Of a DNA stretch of 64,000 bases, positions 24,701-36,394 are shown one piece after another. Each line of letters starts with the position of its first letter. Within the stretch, counting starts at the first letter, position 1. The stretch lies in contig NC_080067.1 of assembly GCF_949987535.1 (NCBI RefSeq), forward strand, positions 27,308,039 through 27,372,038, read 5' to 3'. A program made the translations under genes and the position numbers. Under the pieces are notes generated by a model. The model ran no database searches. It saw only the letters and a program-made list of their open reading frames with translations, and had not been told where the DNA came from. Source of the stretch: Balaenoptera acutorostrata (taxonomy: Eukaryota; Chordata; Mammalia; Artiodactyla; Balaenopteridae).

Positions 24701-26144
24701 TCCAGGAGTTGAGCAAATCTGAAAATATTTTTAATGGAGGAGCTGGAGGCTGTAAGATAAAAACGTATGAGTAGTTTTGAAGACATCCCTGTTATGGCTC
24801 TGTTTGATCTTGAGGTGAACAGTTAAAAGTACATTTTAAATATTCTGCAAAGTATTCTGAATATTTAAGGTCTTACCTCATCTTCCACCACCCTAACTTA
24901 TCAAAAAGAAAAATACTGATTGGATGTAGAGGCTAATTGTACAATGTAACTGAGTGTGTAATGCTTGAGATACAAACGGTACTCTAATGAGATGAATGGG
25001 AAACCAAGTCATCAATGACCAAAGGAACTTGCCTCCCCATCAGTTCTGCTTCATGTGTGTAAAGCCCTATGGAAGTGATCTACATTTAAATATTGAAAAG
25101 CAAGCACATTTCTCTTCCCCTGACTCACCAGGAAGAAGGCGAATAAATAACTCAGGGCCAGGAGATAGCCCTTTATAGTGCCATGTTATAGGTTGGTGTG
25201 TGCTATTGTTGATTCAAAACAATGCTGTATAACTGACACATTCTGGGATTAGTTTCTAGCTGCGGGACATATTTTTATTAAGAGTTTCCCTACCTTGGAC
25301 ACCATGAAGCCAGCCAAGTTATGGTGAAAGACTGAACAGGTTAAAAACTGGTGAAGAAATAGGAAAAGACAAAGTAGTGAATGGAGGGGGTAGAGATAGG
25401 AGTGAGGGCCTTTAAACACATTCATTAATAATTTGAGGAAGGAAGTGAAGGGCAAGTTTGTGTATGATGCAATATTGTTCCAGTTACTAAACATCATGAA
25501 GAAATGAGAGGAACTCTAGTTGAATTTAAAACACAATGCAAGGGCGATTAAGGGAGGGGGATGCAACAACCTTCTTGTCATAGTGAGTAAATCTTTTGAG
25601 TCTTTACAAAACCTTATTTCCCAAATATTTTACATTAAGGAAACATTGACTCTGCTAAAAATCTCTGCAAAGCAGATCAGTACCAGCAAAAGAATATTAA
25701 TGTCCTTAAACATTTATTCAGAATTAGAGTAATTAGGAATGATTTTGGATGAAGAAAAAAATGAAGTTTCTGAGTTTTAGTGAGAGTATGATAATTCTGA
25801 AATCTGCAACAGGAAGGCTGCCTCGGAGGAAAAACGTGTAATTTTACACTTCATGTAAAACTGTTTTCAAACAATTTAGTGATAGAGTTTATGGACCTGG
25901 GGTTAAGCTAGTGAAAAGAAAGGAAATTAGGAGAACCTGTACAGATGTTATTTTAAAGAAAGGAAGAAACCTTTAAAAACTAGCTTTTAATTTTAAATTA
26001 TAGGTTGTTATTAAGGTTTCCCATTCCTATTTTAACCATTTGGACACGTATGAAAATGAATAATTGATACAAATCAGAATTTCCCAAACAGGAAAATTTC
26101 AAGTCTGCAGAGGAGAGGAAGTAAGTGAGCTAATATGATTCAAA
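21721..26144. other. Intergenic stretch, nothing recognised
   Basis: About 4.4 kb. Open frames near 22090, 23291-23797 and 23889-24278 overlap on both strands and lack any domain, signal peptide or splice context. No processed pseudogene, tRNA or snRNA was identified. From about 24800 the sequence is AT-rich. Confidence 0.4.
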
Positions 26145-26640
26145 TCATTCATTCAACAGATATTTATTGGAAGAGTTAAAAAAAATGAATCTAGAAGAAG
26201 AGATAAACAAGTACACAGGTAACATAACACCAGGCAGAAAGTGATCAATGCCATAAACAGGTACAGATCAGAACCTCTGTCTGTGAGAGAAAAAGAGAGA
26301 TGGATGGGGCAGCATTTGGTCCGGGAGGAGGAAGGGCCCTCCTAACAGAGTCCGGCTGGTGGGAAAAGTGGCTCAGTGTGGCCGGAGATAAGAGGAGCCA
26401 GGTAGGCTGGGTCCAGGACCAACCCTGAAAGCTCGCCCAAGGAATGTGAACTTTACTCTTCGTCGTTTCTAGTACTGTTCATGACCTGTACTGTGTAGCT
26501 TGCTGCCGGCTTAAGGGATGAATGAAGCCATTGATGCTTTTTTGAGCAGACAAGTGACAAACTCCAATTTTTGCTTTAGAAAGCTTAAGTGATGTGTAGG
26601 AGGAAGGAGAGGGACGGGAGACCTGTTCTAAGAGTTCCAG
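26145..26640 (-). mobile_element. L2 LINE relic (antisense)
   Basis: Begins with 'cattcattcaacagatattt' and 'attgg', the reverse complement of an L2 3' end. It is followed by the reverse complement of L2 coding sequence ('gagcagacaagtgaca'). Confidence 0.65.
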
Positions 26641-26654
26641 TCAAGAGCCGGGGG

Positions 26655-26850
26655 TGATGTTTACTGAGTTAATCCTGCGACCTGCCCCGCATTCCACTAG
26701 ATGCTTCACACACACTCTCAAGAATGACTTAATCCTGAGAATCACCCTTTGAGGAGGGAAGAGTAAGTATAGAATTCCCATTTTATGGTTAAAAACCAGG
26801 TTCAGAAAGACTGCGTAACTTGCCCAAACATCACACATGTAAAAGTGATA
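26655..26850 (-). mobile_element. MIR SINE relic
   Basis: The plus strand shows 'cccattttatggttaaaaac' and 'actgcgtaacttgcccaaac', the reverse complement of the MIR core. Ancient. Confidence 0.7.
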
Positions 26851-27299
26851 GCATTAGGTTCCGACCCAAGTCAGTCTCATAAGCTCCTTCTTTCTGAAAA
26901 CAAAACACACACAAAACACTATGACATGTTGACACTACTCAAATGAGGATGGTTTTAATAAGGGCAATGACAGGGAATGGAAAGGAAGGAAGAGAGAGGA
27001 GAGATTGCGGCAGAGTCAGAAGGATGTGGCAACTGAAAACTATGGGGACAAGGGATTCAAAAAAGAGTCAAAGTTTCTAGCCCAGGTAGGAGAATATGGC
27101 TGTGAACTCCGATTTGGAAATGAAGGTAGGGAAATTAAGCTTCGGACCTATTTTTGAAATGACAGCAAAACATTCATATAAGAGGAGGTAGGTTCACTTT
27201 CTCCAACATGTGTAAAAATCACATAGGGGTCACTGGCAACACACGCAGAATTGGAAGTGTCACTCCTCGGCCACAGACACATACCAAGGCCGTTCTCTC

Positions 27300-27560
27300 T
27301 GGCTGTCCAGCCTTGGCCCAAGCGGCCTCTGCTCCTTGGCCCCTTTCTGCCTCTCCCCCTTTGTCTTCAGTTCATCCTGCAGTATATTTCCCAGGAAGGC
27401 CTTCCCTGACTCCCCAGTTTAATCATCTTAGTTCTTTTCTCCCAGTGCCTCTGCCCTTCTCTGTGTCTCCTCCCAGACTGAGCTGCTGGAGAGCTGGGGC
27501 TGTCTTCACCTTGGCGTTGTGCAGTCTCTGAAGCTATCATTTGTTAAGTCTGACCCTCAA
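27300..27560 (+). mobile_element. L2 LINE 3' part relic
   Basis: 'aggaaggccttccctgactc' and the following T-rich part ending 'agactgagctgctggagagc' match the L2 3' region in order. Confidence 0.6.
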
Positions 27561-28187
27561 AAAATATTTGTTGACAGACTGATTCCTATTGTTGCCCTAG
27601 AAAACAACTACCCTGCCCTATCAAGTCACAGTTTCTTCCTTCTTAGGGCATTGCAGTTAACCTCAAGACTAGGAAATCATCTTCCTCCGTACATACCAGG
27701 GTATTATTCATGCAGTTTACTCACTGCAAAAAGTTCCCTTGAAAAAAAAGCTAACAAACTAGTCAAAGATTTACGAATTTCCTAGTGTCAATCAACTTTT
27801 CAACAAGCTCACTTATGGGCGGGGGGATGGGAGATGCGACCCGACCCTTCTTTGCTCTTTGTTTCCCAAGTACCCGAGCGGTGGTAGAGGCTTCAACATT
27901 TCTCTATGGGAGGGTCTCCGGCGCTGCACTCAGGTTGAGATTGGGGGGAGGGACCTTTTTTTGAACCAGCTTTTGCGGAACGAACAGTGTTCTGACTTAA
28001 AAGTAAGAATCTGTGTGTGGCGTCTGGTTTGAGGGTGAGGGCATGTAACATTCCTGGCGGAGTCTCTAAGGCACCTCGGCTCCTTCTGAATAAGGTAGTT
28101 TGGAGGTCCACGCAACTGTCAAATTCCATTCTCTTTTCTTCCCACAGGGAGTTCCCTTGAGCATTAGATGTGGAAATCCGCTGACGG

Positions 28188-28208
28188 CGGGGGGCGGGGG
28201 GGGGGGGA
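28188..28208 (+). promoter_or_regulatory. G-run, potential G-quadruplex
   Basis: Near-continuous G tract (a G6 block, one C, then a longer G block) at the upstream edge of the CpG island, about 370 bases before the RASA2 start codon. It has G-quadruplex potential on the coding strand. Confidence 0.6.
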
Positions 28209-28569
28209 GTCATTCCCAGGAGGATTTGGGGAATCTCGGGAGGGCCGGTGTTTCCTCAGTGGGGTTTTGAGGCTGCTCATAGCCACGACTCGGAGCCACA
28301 CTTGGCTAGAGCCTGGGCTTTGACGGGGCCAAGAGGAAAGCCAAGAGGTGGGTTCGCGCCTGGCTGCCCGGGTTCGGGGAGAGCGGGGGCGGCGACTGCG
28401 GGGCCCCTGGCGGGGCGGGGGCAGGGCGGAGCGGGGCGGGGCGCGGCGAGCCCGGCTGCGGCCCGGGGGCGGGGCCAGGCGCGCGGCTCGCCCTCGCGGA
28501 GGCCGCGGCTGGGCTCCGCCTCGCCCCGCTACGCAGGCGGCCAGGCTGCGGCACAGGCCGGGCGGCACC

Positions 28570-28570
28570 A

Positions 28571-28607
<37 letters not shown>

Positions 28608-28720
28608 GGCGCCTGCTGCTGCGGCTTCTTCCGATGCGGCGACTGCGACGGCAGAGCCGGAGGCCGGGGACGAGGACAGTCGCGACGTCCGAGTGCTGCA
28701 GAGCCTGCGGGGCAAGATCT
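28570..28720 (+). CDS. RASA2: RASA2 exon 1 (coding part): Ras GTPase-activating protein 2 (GAP1m), N terminus
   Basis: RASA2 accelerates GTP hydrolysis by Ras at the plasma membrane. It belongs to the GAP1 family, with two C2 domains, a RasGAP domain and a PH/Btk module. This exon encodes residues 1-50 and the first base of Cys51: Met, eleven Ala, a Pro/Ala/Ser-rich stretch, the acidic 'EPEAGDEDSRD', then 'VRVLQSLRGKI', which opens the first C2 domain. The start was chosen because 'caccATGg' is a strong Kozak context and no other ATG occurs on this strand between 28170 and 28570. The donor is AAGATCT|GTAAGC at 28720/28721, splitting codon 51 after its first base, which matches exon 2. Read-through would stop within a few codons (TGA at 28738). 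The 5' UTR lies upstream, with its start unknown. Identification rests on recalled family sequence. Confidence 0.95.
28573..28605 (+). repeat. RASA2: Coding (GCG)11 trinucleotide repeat
   Basis: Eleven uninterrupted GCG codons directly after the start codon encode polyalanine. Pure codon repetition is prone to slippage, so length variation between individuals or species is likely. Confidence 0.95.
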
Positions 28721-29470
28721 GTAAGCGTGGGCCGGGGTGAGGGAACCCACCCGGCGGCGGCGGCGCCGCTGGCGGCCGCGGGGCTGAGGGGGCGGCGGGC
28801 GCGTGGGGGTGGCGGCGCCGAGCCGCGCTGGGACCCCGGGGCCAAGAGTGGCCTGGGCGGGGGCCGGGCGAGGCGCGCGGGGAGGGCCGGCCCGGGGAGG
28901 CTGGAAGGGGGGTGTGTTGGGGGAGGCGTCTCCCGGACGGGGCGGCGTGGGCTGAGGCTGCCCCAGTCCGGAGCGAGTGGAGAGCCGGGAATTTGCCGGG
29001 GACGGGGGGTGGGGGCGGGGGCAGCGCCGGCGTGAGGGGCTCGGCTTTGGGGCGCGGCCTGGACGCTGGGACGCCCCGGCCCGGGCTGCGGCCGGGGGCG
29101 TGAGCCGGGGGCGTGAGGAGCTTCCGGCTGCCCTCCTACGTAGGCCTGCGGGCGGCTGCTGGCGTCGGGAGCGGCCCCGCGGTGGGAGCCGGGCGGTAAT
29201 TACCGGGAGGCGCGGCCGGAGGAGGAGGAGGAGGAGGGCGGGGAACTGGGGCTGGGGCTGGCCCGAGGGGAGGGGGCTGCCTGTTTTCTGGGTTCACGAG
29301 CCGGGGCGAGGGTGGAAAAGGCGCCCAGGGCTGGAGGAAACGGGCCGCCCTGGGGCACGACTGGCCGTCGCACGGGTGCTCGCGAGTGAGCGCTCCGGGA
29401 GGGGCTGGGGCCGGACACCTGTACTCGCCCCACCTCGCTGCGGCGGGGACTTGAATCGAGAGACAGCGTG

Positions 29471-32050
29471 ACTGACAGGGACTTCAGGCAGGATGTAGTG
29501 GCTTCCTGTGAGCAGGTCTCAAAACAGTCATCCAGCCCGCACTTAACCCACTTAATTCCTTTCTTTCTTATGCCTTTAATTGTTACTTTTGTGAGTGAGC
29601 CATCCTAGTTGCCTTCACATTTTTGCTCAGAGGCCCTGAGCATTACTGTAGACAGACCATTTAAATTCAGTCATTTGGACATTTATTTTTTTAAAAAATG
29701 ACCCTTTGGCGTCAGATTGCCAGTTTTTTCACAGTACTGTAGTTTATTCAGAGGAAACACTTTTTTTTTTGGCTATTTGTAAGATATATCAATACAGTTT
29801 ACTTTTGCTCTGGTCGAAAATTAGCTTTGCTTTCTTGATTCAGTATCCTCAGATTGGAAACATGCTACATGCTTCACGTTTCATGTAAATAGCCCTTAGT
29901 CATGAGGAGTACTTTTTACTTTGTATGAAGAAAATCGAATTGCATTAAAATGGTTAACAATGCTCTTTCTTGCACAGGATGTAAAAATTTCCTCTTCCTG
30001 AATAATGATATTATTAATTGAGGTTGGATTTCCCCACTATCCTTTTTCAAGTTGATCCCCCTTTCAAGTATTTGGGATTTTATTAAACCTCAGAAGCAGA
30101 CGTGTTAAATTCTCTCACCTTTTTATTTCCAGAAGTAGTGCTGGGGATCTTAAGAGAGTACAGTTCTTAAAACCTGGAAAAATGACACCAGAGAATGAGA
30201 TCTTGTCTATATCTAAGATCCCAACACAACCTACTAGGGTATAAAATCTTTTCAGTATTCAAATTAAGTCGTATGCTTAATATTTGCATATATCTAATTT
30301 AATATTTGGGAAAACTATAAATGAATGGGCCAGAGCACCCCCCACTGATCTGGTTTTTCAGATTTTCACTACTTTATATTTTAGTGTCACTTGATGCTAG
30401 GCAGTGTCTGTTGGAGTCTCGCTGATTTACATAACTGCGGGTTATACCATGGAACTACATATACACATATCTTGGAATCGAGAGTTAGGGTCGGGCTGTT
30501 TCCAGAAGGATTTAGCTGCCCTGAACTTTCACCTGCTCCATGGCAAAGATAGCACAGTAAGTGATATCACTGTGAGTGAAACTTGGGCCTACAAATAAAA
30601 AAACTCAACTTTGTTTCTATGGGAGAGCAACCCCACTACCCAGACTTGGAGATTGAACATCCAGTTTGCTGGGAATGATATTACCTCTTTAACCATAGTC
30701 GAAGTATTACATCTGTTATCGCAGTCAGCTTCTTGCTTTTTGAATTGCTCAGCTTATAGCTCAGGTCTTGGAGTGTCTGTTTCACAGAAAAAACGTATTA
30801 GGAAACTTATATACGAAGCTTCTCCCCATCTCCCCTCTCCGTTTCTCTGCCCTCCTTTTAGCTGGTGTAATCTAGAGTTGGTTGACCTTCAGAACCCTTT
30901 GAAGAGATGCTGTTTTCTGTTTCCCTGAAACTGACATGTGGGTTTTGCAGGTTGGGGGCTGGGGGGCTGGAAGTGTCATTATTAGCAGGTGCTAAAGTCA
31001 CAGAAATGGGATGATAGCGGTTCTGACTGTGCAGATATTAAGCAGCTTGGGGGTGTGGGTAACTGTGTCAGCTTTCCTTTTCGCCATGCTGGGAGAGAGA
31101 CCTCGGAGGAAAGCCTGATGTGCCCACCAGCCTGGAGATGTGCTGGCAGATTCCAACTGCTGATTGAGAGCCTTTGACTTGGGGAATTATAGATTCATAG
31201 GTCTGAAAGTGAGCCTGAAAGGAAATGTTCTTTCTACTGGACTTGGGTAGGACCCTTCAACTCCAGATTATTCCAGCAGAAAGTGGGAGGGTTGGATTTA
31301 TATCTCTCTAAAGTTCTAGAATAGTAGTCCACAACCTTCTTTAGGCGTATCACTCCAGTATTTATTAAATTTCCCATATATTTCCATATATCCCATGTAT
31401 TCCCCGTATACTTCACAAGGTGAAATGACATTTTGTGGTCACTTTCAAACAACCAACTGACATTAGCAAATCCAGTGTTGCTACAGTATTTGAGCTTATG
31501 TGCGGATCCCTAATTCCTTGAGGTCATATTAGTGCAGTAGGAAACCACGGCAGCTCCAAATATTAATATTAAAGAGCCAGGTTTAGTTGTTGGATGTCTT
31601 CAGAGTTGTATGAACCTTTGATCAGGGAAAGCAAGGTTGTACTCCAGACTCCATCCTTTGGTGTGAACTCCTGTGCAATGAGTGGCCGGTATGTTAGTCC
31701 TCTTGAAGCACTTTGACATGGGCCCCATCCCCCTAAAAAACCCATACACAAGTGAAAGATGGGAGTTGGGGCTTTCTCCTTTATACTTGCAGGCTTCATG
31801 CTGTTATTTTGTCATGTCCTCCTTTTTGGTTACTGCTTTTTGTTAAGTTTGCTCTCATCCAGTTAAATCATGTTGTAAAAATGTTGCTCAAAGAGCCCAG
31901 ACCACCTTATGCATGGGTTGACCTGCTCAAGGGAGACCAGATTGATAAGGGAGCCAATGAGGATTTGTGTGAACGTTGAGATGTGTGGTACAGTACGAGA
32001 TCTGTGGGACCACGATACGTCCCAGAACTCACGTGGTCTCCCTGTGTAGG
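29471..32050. other. Intron 1 stretch without recognised elements
   Basis: Downstream of the CpG island there is about 2.6 kb of sequence free of CHR SINEs. No repeat or gene is recognised. Lack of young repeats close to a promoter is common where regulatory sequence is retained, but no specific site can be named. Confidence 0.4.
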
Positions 32051-32059
32051 ATCCGTGGG

Positions 32060-32240
32060 ATATGGTTAAGTGCTTGAGTTTAGAGGCTTGGTCAGGTTAG
32101 TCACCTGGGTTTGATTCTTCACTTAATTTCTGACCTTTGTTAACCTCTGTGTGTCTCTCTGTTCTCTGTTAACCTCTGTGTGTCTCTCTGTGTAAAGTGG
32201 GGGTAGTTAAAACACCTCTATCTCACAGGCTTGATTTGAG
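32060..32240 (+). mobile_element. MIR SINE relic with internal tandem duplication
   Basis: The order 'tggttaagtgcttgag', 'cctgggtttgattctt', 'gttaacctctgtgtgtc' and 'tcacaggcttgatttgagga' follows MIR. A 24-base segment is repeated (32139-32162 and 32168-32191). Confidence 0.75.
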
Positions 32241-32399
32241 GATTAAATAAATCCCCTCCCCGATCATTCTCTTCATCCCCCCAGGAACTGAATCAGATAT
32301 GGGCCATCTCTTAGGAAGGAGTAATAAAGTAGTAGCTAAAAACTTAATGTTTATTTTATGTTCTGGTCCAACATGTGCTGGCATTTCCTGATGTACAAA

Positions 32400-32530
32400 G
32401 CTGATTAAAATCAGGAGACTTGAATTCTGTTTCATACATTGTTAATTATTATTCATGTGACTTTAGGCAGCTCACTTACCTTTGAGCTTATCTTCCTCAC
32501 CTTTAAAATGGGAATAATACCTCATCACTA
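32400..32530 (+). mobile_element. MIR SINE relic
   Basis: 'catgtgactttaggcagctc' then 'ttcctcacctttaaaatggg' are MIR landmarks in the correct order. Confidence 0.75.
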
Positions 32531-32900
32531 GCCATTTTGTACATGTTGTTCCCTCTGCTTGGGAGTGTCTTCTCCTTTCTTCCACCCCATATTTATGTCA
32601 GGGAACTCCTACTCATCCTTCAGAAGCCTGCTCCATGTGATCTCCTGACCAAAGCCTTTTTTGTGGGACACTGCTACCCTCATTCCTGGAGAGAATGTGT
32701 TAGGCCTTTGTACCGCTGGGGATTCACAAATTGTTGTTGATTTCCTTGTAACACAGTGTATAGAAATCATTTACTTCCCCCATTAGACTGTGAGTTCTTC
32801 CAAGGTAGAATTCATTCTTCTTTTTTTTTTTTTTTTTTTTTATGTCCAGGTGTCAGCATGGTGCCTAGAACAAAATAGGCCTTTAGAAAATGCCTTACCT
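32530..32900 (+). mobile_element. L2 LINE 3' part relic
   Basis: 'gttccctctgcttgggagtg', 'ttagactgtgagttcttcca' and 'catggtgcctagaacaaaat' follow the L2 3' end in order. A T-run of about 22 interrupts it at 32820. Confidence 0.8.
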
Positions 32901-33339
32901 CTCACTATGTTATCCTGAGGAGGATTTGAGATACGTACTATATGTGAAAGTGTTCTGTAAATTTTACAGCTAAACAAACTAGAAGATGATAGTATTATTA
33001 AAAAAAAAAACTACATGGGTCTGTGGCAGGAAGTTCATCCCTTTCAAAATCACAGTTCCAACTGAGCTTAGGTTTGAATTGATGCCAAAGTTGCCTTATT
33101 AGGAAAAGGATTAAATTTATCTAAATGCTCTGATTGCTTATTATTAGGGGATTGAATATTATTACCTGACTGTATTCCATGAATATTGTTACTAATTGGT
33201 CCTGAGCCTGTGAAAGAAAAATCTAATAATCCCACCTTTCACACTAAATATTTCTATTTGTCATGGGAGGTTTCAATTTTTTGGTAATAAAATATAAATC
33301 AAAACATTTTATTGACCAATGCAATTGAATTGAGAGGGA

Positions 33340-33494
33340 GAGATTAAAAAGAGTTTATTCATGCTGAGAATTCATTATTATCAGACATTTGAAATGAGAT
33401 GTTATTTAATAAATTAATTGAGATTAAAAAAGGGTTTGTTCATGCTAAGAACTCATTATTGTCAGAAATTTGAAATGAGATGATGAGTTATTTA
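33340..33494. repeat. Diverged tandem duplication, 80-base offset
   Basis: Block 33340-33408 recurs at 33420-33494, both starting 'gagattaaaaa' and ending 'gttattta'. The copies differ by several substitutions and a small insertion, so the duplication is old. Confidence 0.85.
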
Positions 33495-34019
33495 AGATGG
33501 AAGAAGAATCCATCTTTCAGATGGATCAAAATGAGAGAAAAGGGTTCTTTGTAAAAGTTCACAGAGCAGTCTGCTAATCATTTGCTCTGAGGAGGACAGG
33601 ACGTAAACCTCAATGAGTTCATAGAATTTTTCTTTTTTAACTTAGAACTCTTTGAATAGACTCTTAAGAGACTGTGGAACTAACGTAGCTGAAATAAAAC
33701 TATCGTTTTATCCTTTAATCATAGATGCTAATCCTATTTCTTGCTAATGTGCTTTGTGAAATTATTTGACAATAATAGCAGATTATGTTTTATCTCCTAA
33801 TGAAATTATGTTTGCTTTTGAGTGCTGCTCTCAGTTTTGTTGTATAGTAATCAATTAATGTAAATTAAGAAACTTTTTATGTATATTAAGAAATTTCTAC
33901 AATACATCTTTAGTTTTGTATGTCATTATTTTCACCAAAATCCCTAGCTAAAATAATATACTTTATAAGGCTATACCAGTAGACATGCAAACATGAATGA
34001 ACAGTGCTTGACAAATTTG

Positions 34020-34170
34020 TTACAGTGAGCTTAGTTCTAAGAATATCATTAATGACAGAATGACTTTGGGCAAATTCTTTAACTTTGCTGAGCTTCTGTT
34101 TTCTTACTTGTAAAATGAAGGGTTTAGTTGTGGTCTTTAACATCCCGTCCAGCACTGAGTCTTTGATTGT
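34020..34170 (+). mobile_element. MIR-type SINE relic
   Basis: 'gactttgggcaaattcttta' followed by 'cttacttgtaaaatgaaggg' matches the MIR core. Confidence 0.7.
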
Positions 34171-34238
34171 TGCCTTTTAACTTGAAACATTTATTAATAC
34201 TTTAAGACAGTACATTGGATGCTTTTATTTTAGTGCTT

Positions 34239-34336
34239 AAATGTGTTTAGTATACTTATTGTGTGTAATATGCAATATACTGTAATAAACACTATACTAA
34301 ATGTGTTTAGTATACTTATTGTGTGTAATATGCACT
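34239..34336. repeat. Tandem duplication, 60-base unit
   Basis: 'aatgtgtttagtatactt' and the next 18 bases occur at about 34240 and again exactly 60 bases on at about 34300, nearly identical. It is a recent local duplication in intron 1. Confidence 0.9.
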
Positions 34337-34544
34337 ATGATTTATTAGATAAGATTGTTTGAATCCTGACAAGTTTTTTTTTTTTGTGACCATTACTTTT
34401 TTCAGCAGTACACAGTACATATCTGAGTGTGTGTCAGGGCACCAACCTACTGGACTGTGAAATGGGCCTAAACAGTGAATGAGATGAAAAAGGTTCTTAC
34501 TAGTTTATCCTAAAGCAATAGTTGCTTTTAGACAACTGCATTCT

Positions 34545-34720
34545 TAGAGAATTATAAAGTTTAGAGCTGGAAGGTAGAGAACATATCTTGTTGAGTCCCC
34601 TCACTTTACAAATGAAGAAGTTGACACTCAGAGACTCCACTGTCACACAGTTAATGGCCTGTTGGCCACTAGTCCACTACTATCAAAGTTTTTGCTAAAA
34701 TGCTACATAGGATGAACTCA
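34545..34720. mobile_element. Ancient mammalian repeat, family uncertain
   Basis: 'tttagagctggaaggtagag ... ctttacaaatgaagaag ... gtcacacagttaatgg' is a pattern shared by MIR/CR1-like ancient repeats. Assignment is tentative. Confidence 0.4.
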
Positions 34721-35203
34721 TTAGTATGAGTGTTGCAAAAGTACTGTGTTTAATATATGGAGATTACACTGCCTATCTAATGATAATGTCCAGAAGTAGT
34801 AATAGATTTTCACTGTGCCAGCTACATACTCTCATCTGTTCCTTTTTAAGAACTTTGTGAAGTAGTTAGGGTTAGTGATGAAACTGTGGTTGTAATCTAG
34901 GTGGAGACTGAGCCTGGATGTTTACCTTTTTTTGTTATGCTCTAACTCAGCTGTTTTCAGACCTGACTGCCCATCGGTGTCACCTGTGAACTTAAAAAAT
35001 TCTGATGCCCAGGCTTTACTCCAGACCTGCTAAATCAGAATTTCTGGGGTGGTACCTGGGCACCTGTAGGTTTAAAACATTCCACAGGGTTTGTTAACGG
35101 GCAGCTAGGATGGTGAGCCTCTGCTTTTGCCCATTGAACAGACGAGCCACCAACTACCTGAATGTTAGCAACCTGCTATGCATGACCATTTAAAGGGTAC
35201 CAG

Positions 35204-35339
35204 CGACTTCCCTGGCGGTCCAGTGGTTAAGACTCTGCGCTCCCAATGTAGGGGGCACGGGTTCAATCCCTGATCGGAGAAGATCCTGCATGCCGCGTGG
35301 CATGGCAAAAACAAAAACAAAAACAAAACAAAAAAAGAA
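35204..35339 (+). mobile_element. CHR-type SINE, short form
   Basis: Starts 'cgacttccctggcggtccag' and ends in an (AAAAC)n tail. A perfect 13-base target-site duplication 'taaagggtaccag' lies at 35191 and 35340. Confidence 0.95.
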
Positions 35340-36059
35340 TAAAGGGTACCAGTAGAAAGTTTGGTGTGATCACAGGGAGGTTTTCATTTGATTATTTTTA
35401 AAGGTTTATTTGTTCATTTGATTAGATAGTACAAATACTTGGTACAAAATTCAAAAGGTACATAAGGGTATACATTAAAAAGTTAATTTTTCTCACTTCT
35501 TTTATTCCCCTAGCCATTCCCTCTTCAGAAGCAAGCATTACCAATTAATTTCTTTTGTATCCATACAGAGATTATTTAAGCATTTATACTTAAATGTATG
35601 AGTATTAATATCTCTGTCTCACCAATATACATATCACAACAAAATATACACATTGTTTGCATCTTGCCTTTTTACACTTAATAGTAGCTTGACGATTTTT
35701 CATAAATATATGTGTGTATATATATGGGGGAGGGAGGGAGGGAGGGGGAACTGCCTCATTTTTTTAACAGCTGCATAAAATTTCATCATCTCTATATACC
35801 ACAGTTTATTTAGCCAGTCCCCTGGACTGGACATTTAGATTATTTCCAGTCTTTGCTATTACAAACATTACTGCAGTAAATAATTTTGTAGGTATTTTAT
35901 TTTTCATATGAATGCATGTGTCTGTAGGATAAATTCCTAGATGTTAAATTGATGAATTGAGTGGTATGTGCATTTTTATGTTCAAAGGACAGTGGCAAAT
36001 TGCTTTTCATAGAAACTATAACAGTTTATGCTCCCAGCAGCAATATATGAATGCCTGTT

Positions 36060-36064
<5 letters not shown>

Positions 36065-36097
<33 letters not shown>

Positions 36098-36394
36098 TTA
36101 TTTATTTTTGGCTGTGTTGGGTCTTCGGTTCGTGCGAGGGCTTTCTCCAGTTGCGGCAAGCGGGGGCCACTCTTCATCGCGGTGCGGGGACCGCTCTTCA
36201 TCGCGGTGCGCGGGCCTTTCTCTATCGCGGCCCCTCCCGTCGCGGGGCACAGGCTCCAGACGCGCAGGCTCAGCAATTGTGGCTCACGGGCCCAGCTGCT
36301 CCGTGGCATGTGGGATCTTCCCAGACCAGGGCTCGAACCCGTGTCCCCTGCATTAGCAGGCAGATTCTCAACCACTGCGCCACCAGGGAAGCCC
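36065..36394 (-). mobile_element. CHR-type SINE with internal duplication
   Basis: A long T-run of about 32 at 36063 is followed by 'ggctgtgttgggtcttcggt', ending 'ccaccagggaagccc'. A perfect 16-base target-site duplication 'gaatgcctgtttcttt' lies at 36049 and 36395. Inside it, 'ctcttcatcgcggtgcg' occurs twice (about 36170 and 36194), absent from the other copies. Confidence 0.95.

Larger units (their letters stand above)
28160..29470 (+). promoter_or_regulatory. RASA2: CpG island and TATA-less promoter region of RASA2
   Basis: GC content rises sharply near 28160 and falls back at about 29470, with very dense CpG between, in contrast to AT-rich DNA on both sides. Several Sp1/KLF-type GC boxes lie upstream of the start codon: 'cggggcgggg' near 28411, 'gcggggcggggcgcgg' near 28431 and 'gggggcggggcc' near 28465. 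No TATA box is visible. The island covers exon 1 and the first 750 bases of intron 1, as usual for a broadly expressed gene. The exact transcription start cannot be read from sequence. Confidence 0.88.

Noticed and set aside
1..28160. Possible 3' end of ZBTB38, the usual upstream neighbour of RASA2
   Set aside because: No zinc-finger or BTB coding sequence is visible, and untranslated sequence cannot be recognised reliably by eye.
28164..29471. Many long open frames on both strands of the CpG island (up to 183 codons)
   Set aside because: GC-rich DNA has few stop codons. Only the frame beginning at 28570 matches a known protein and has a fitting splice donor.
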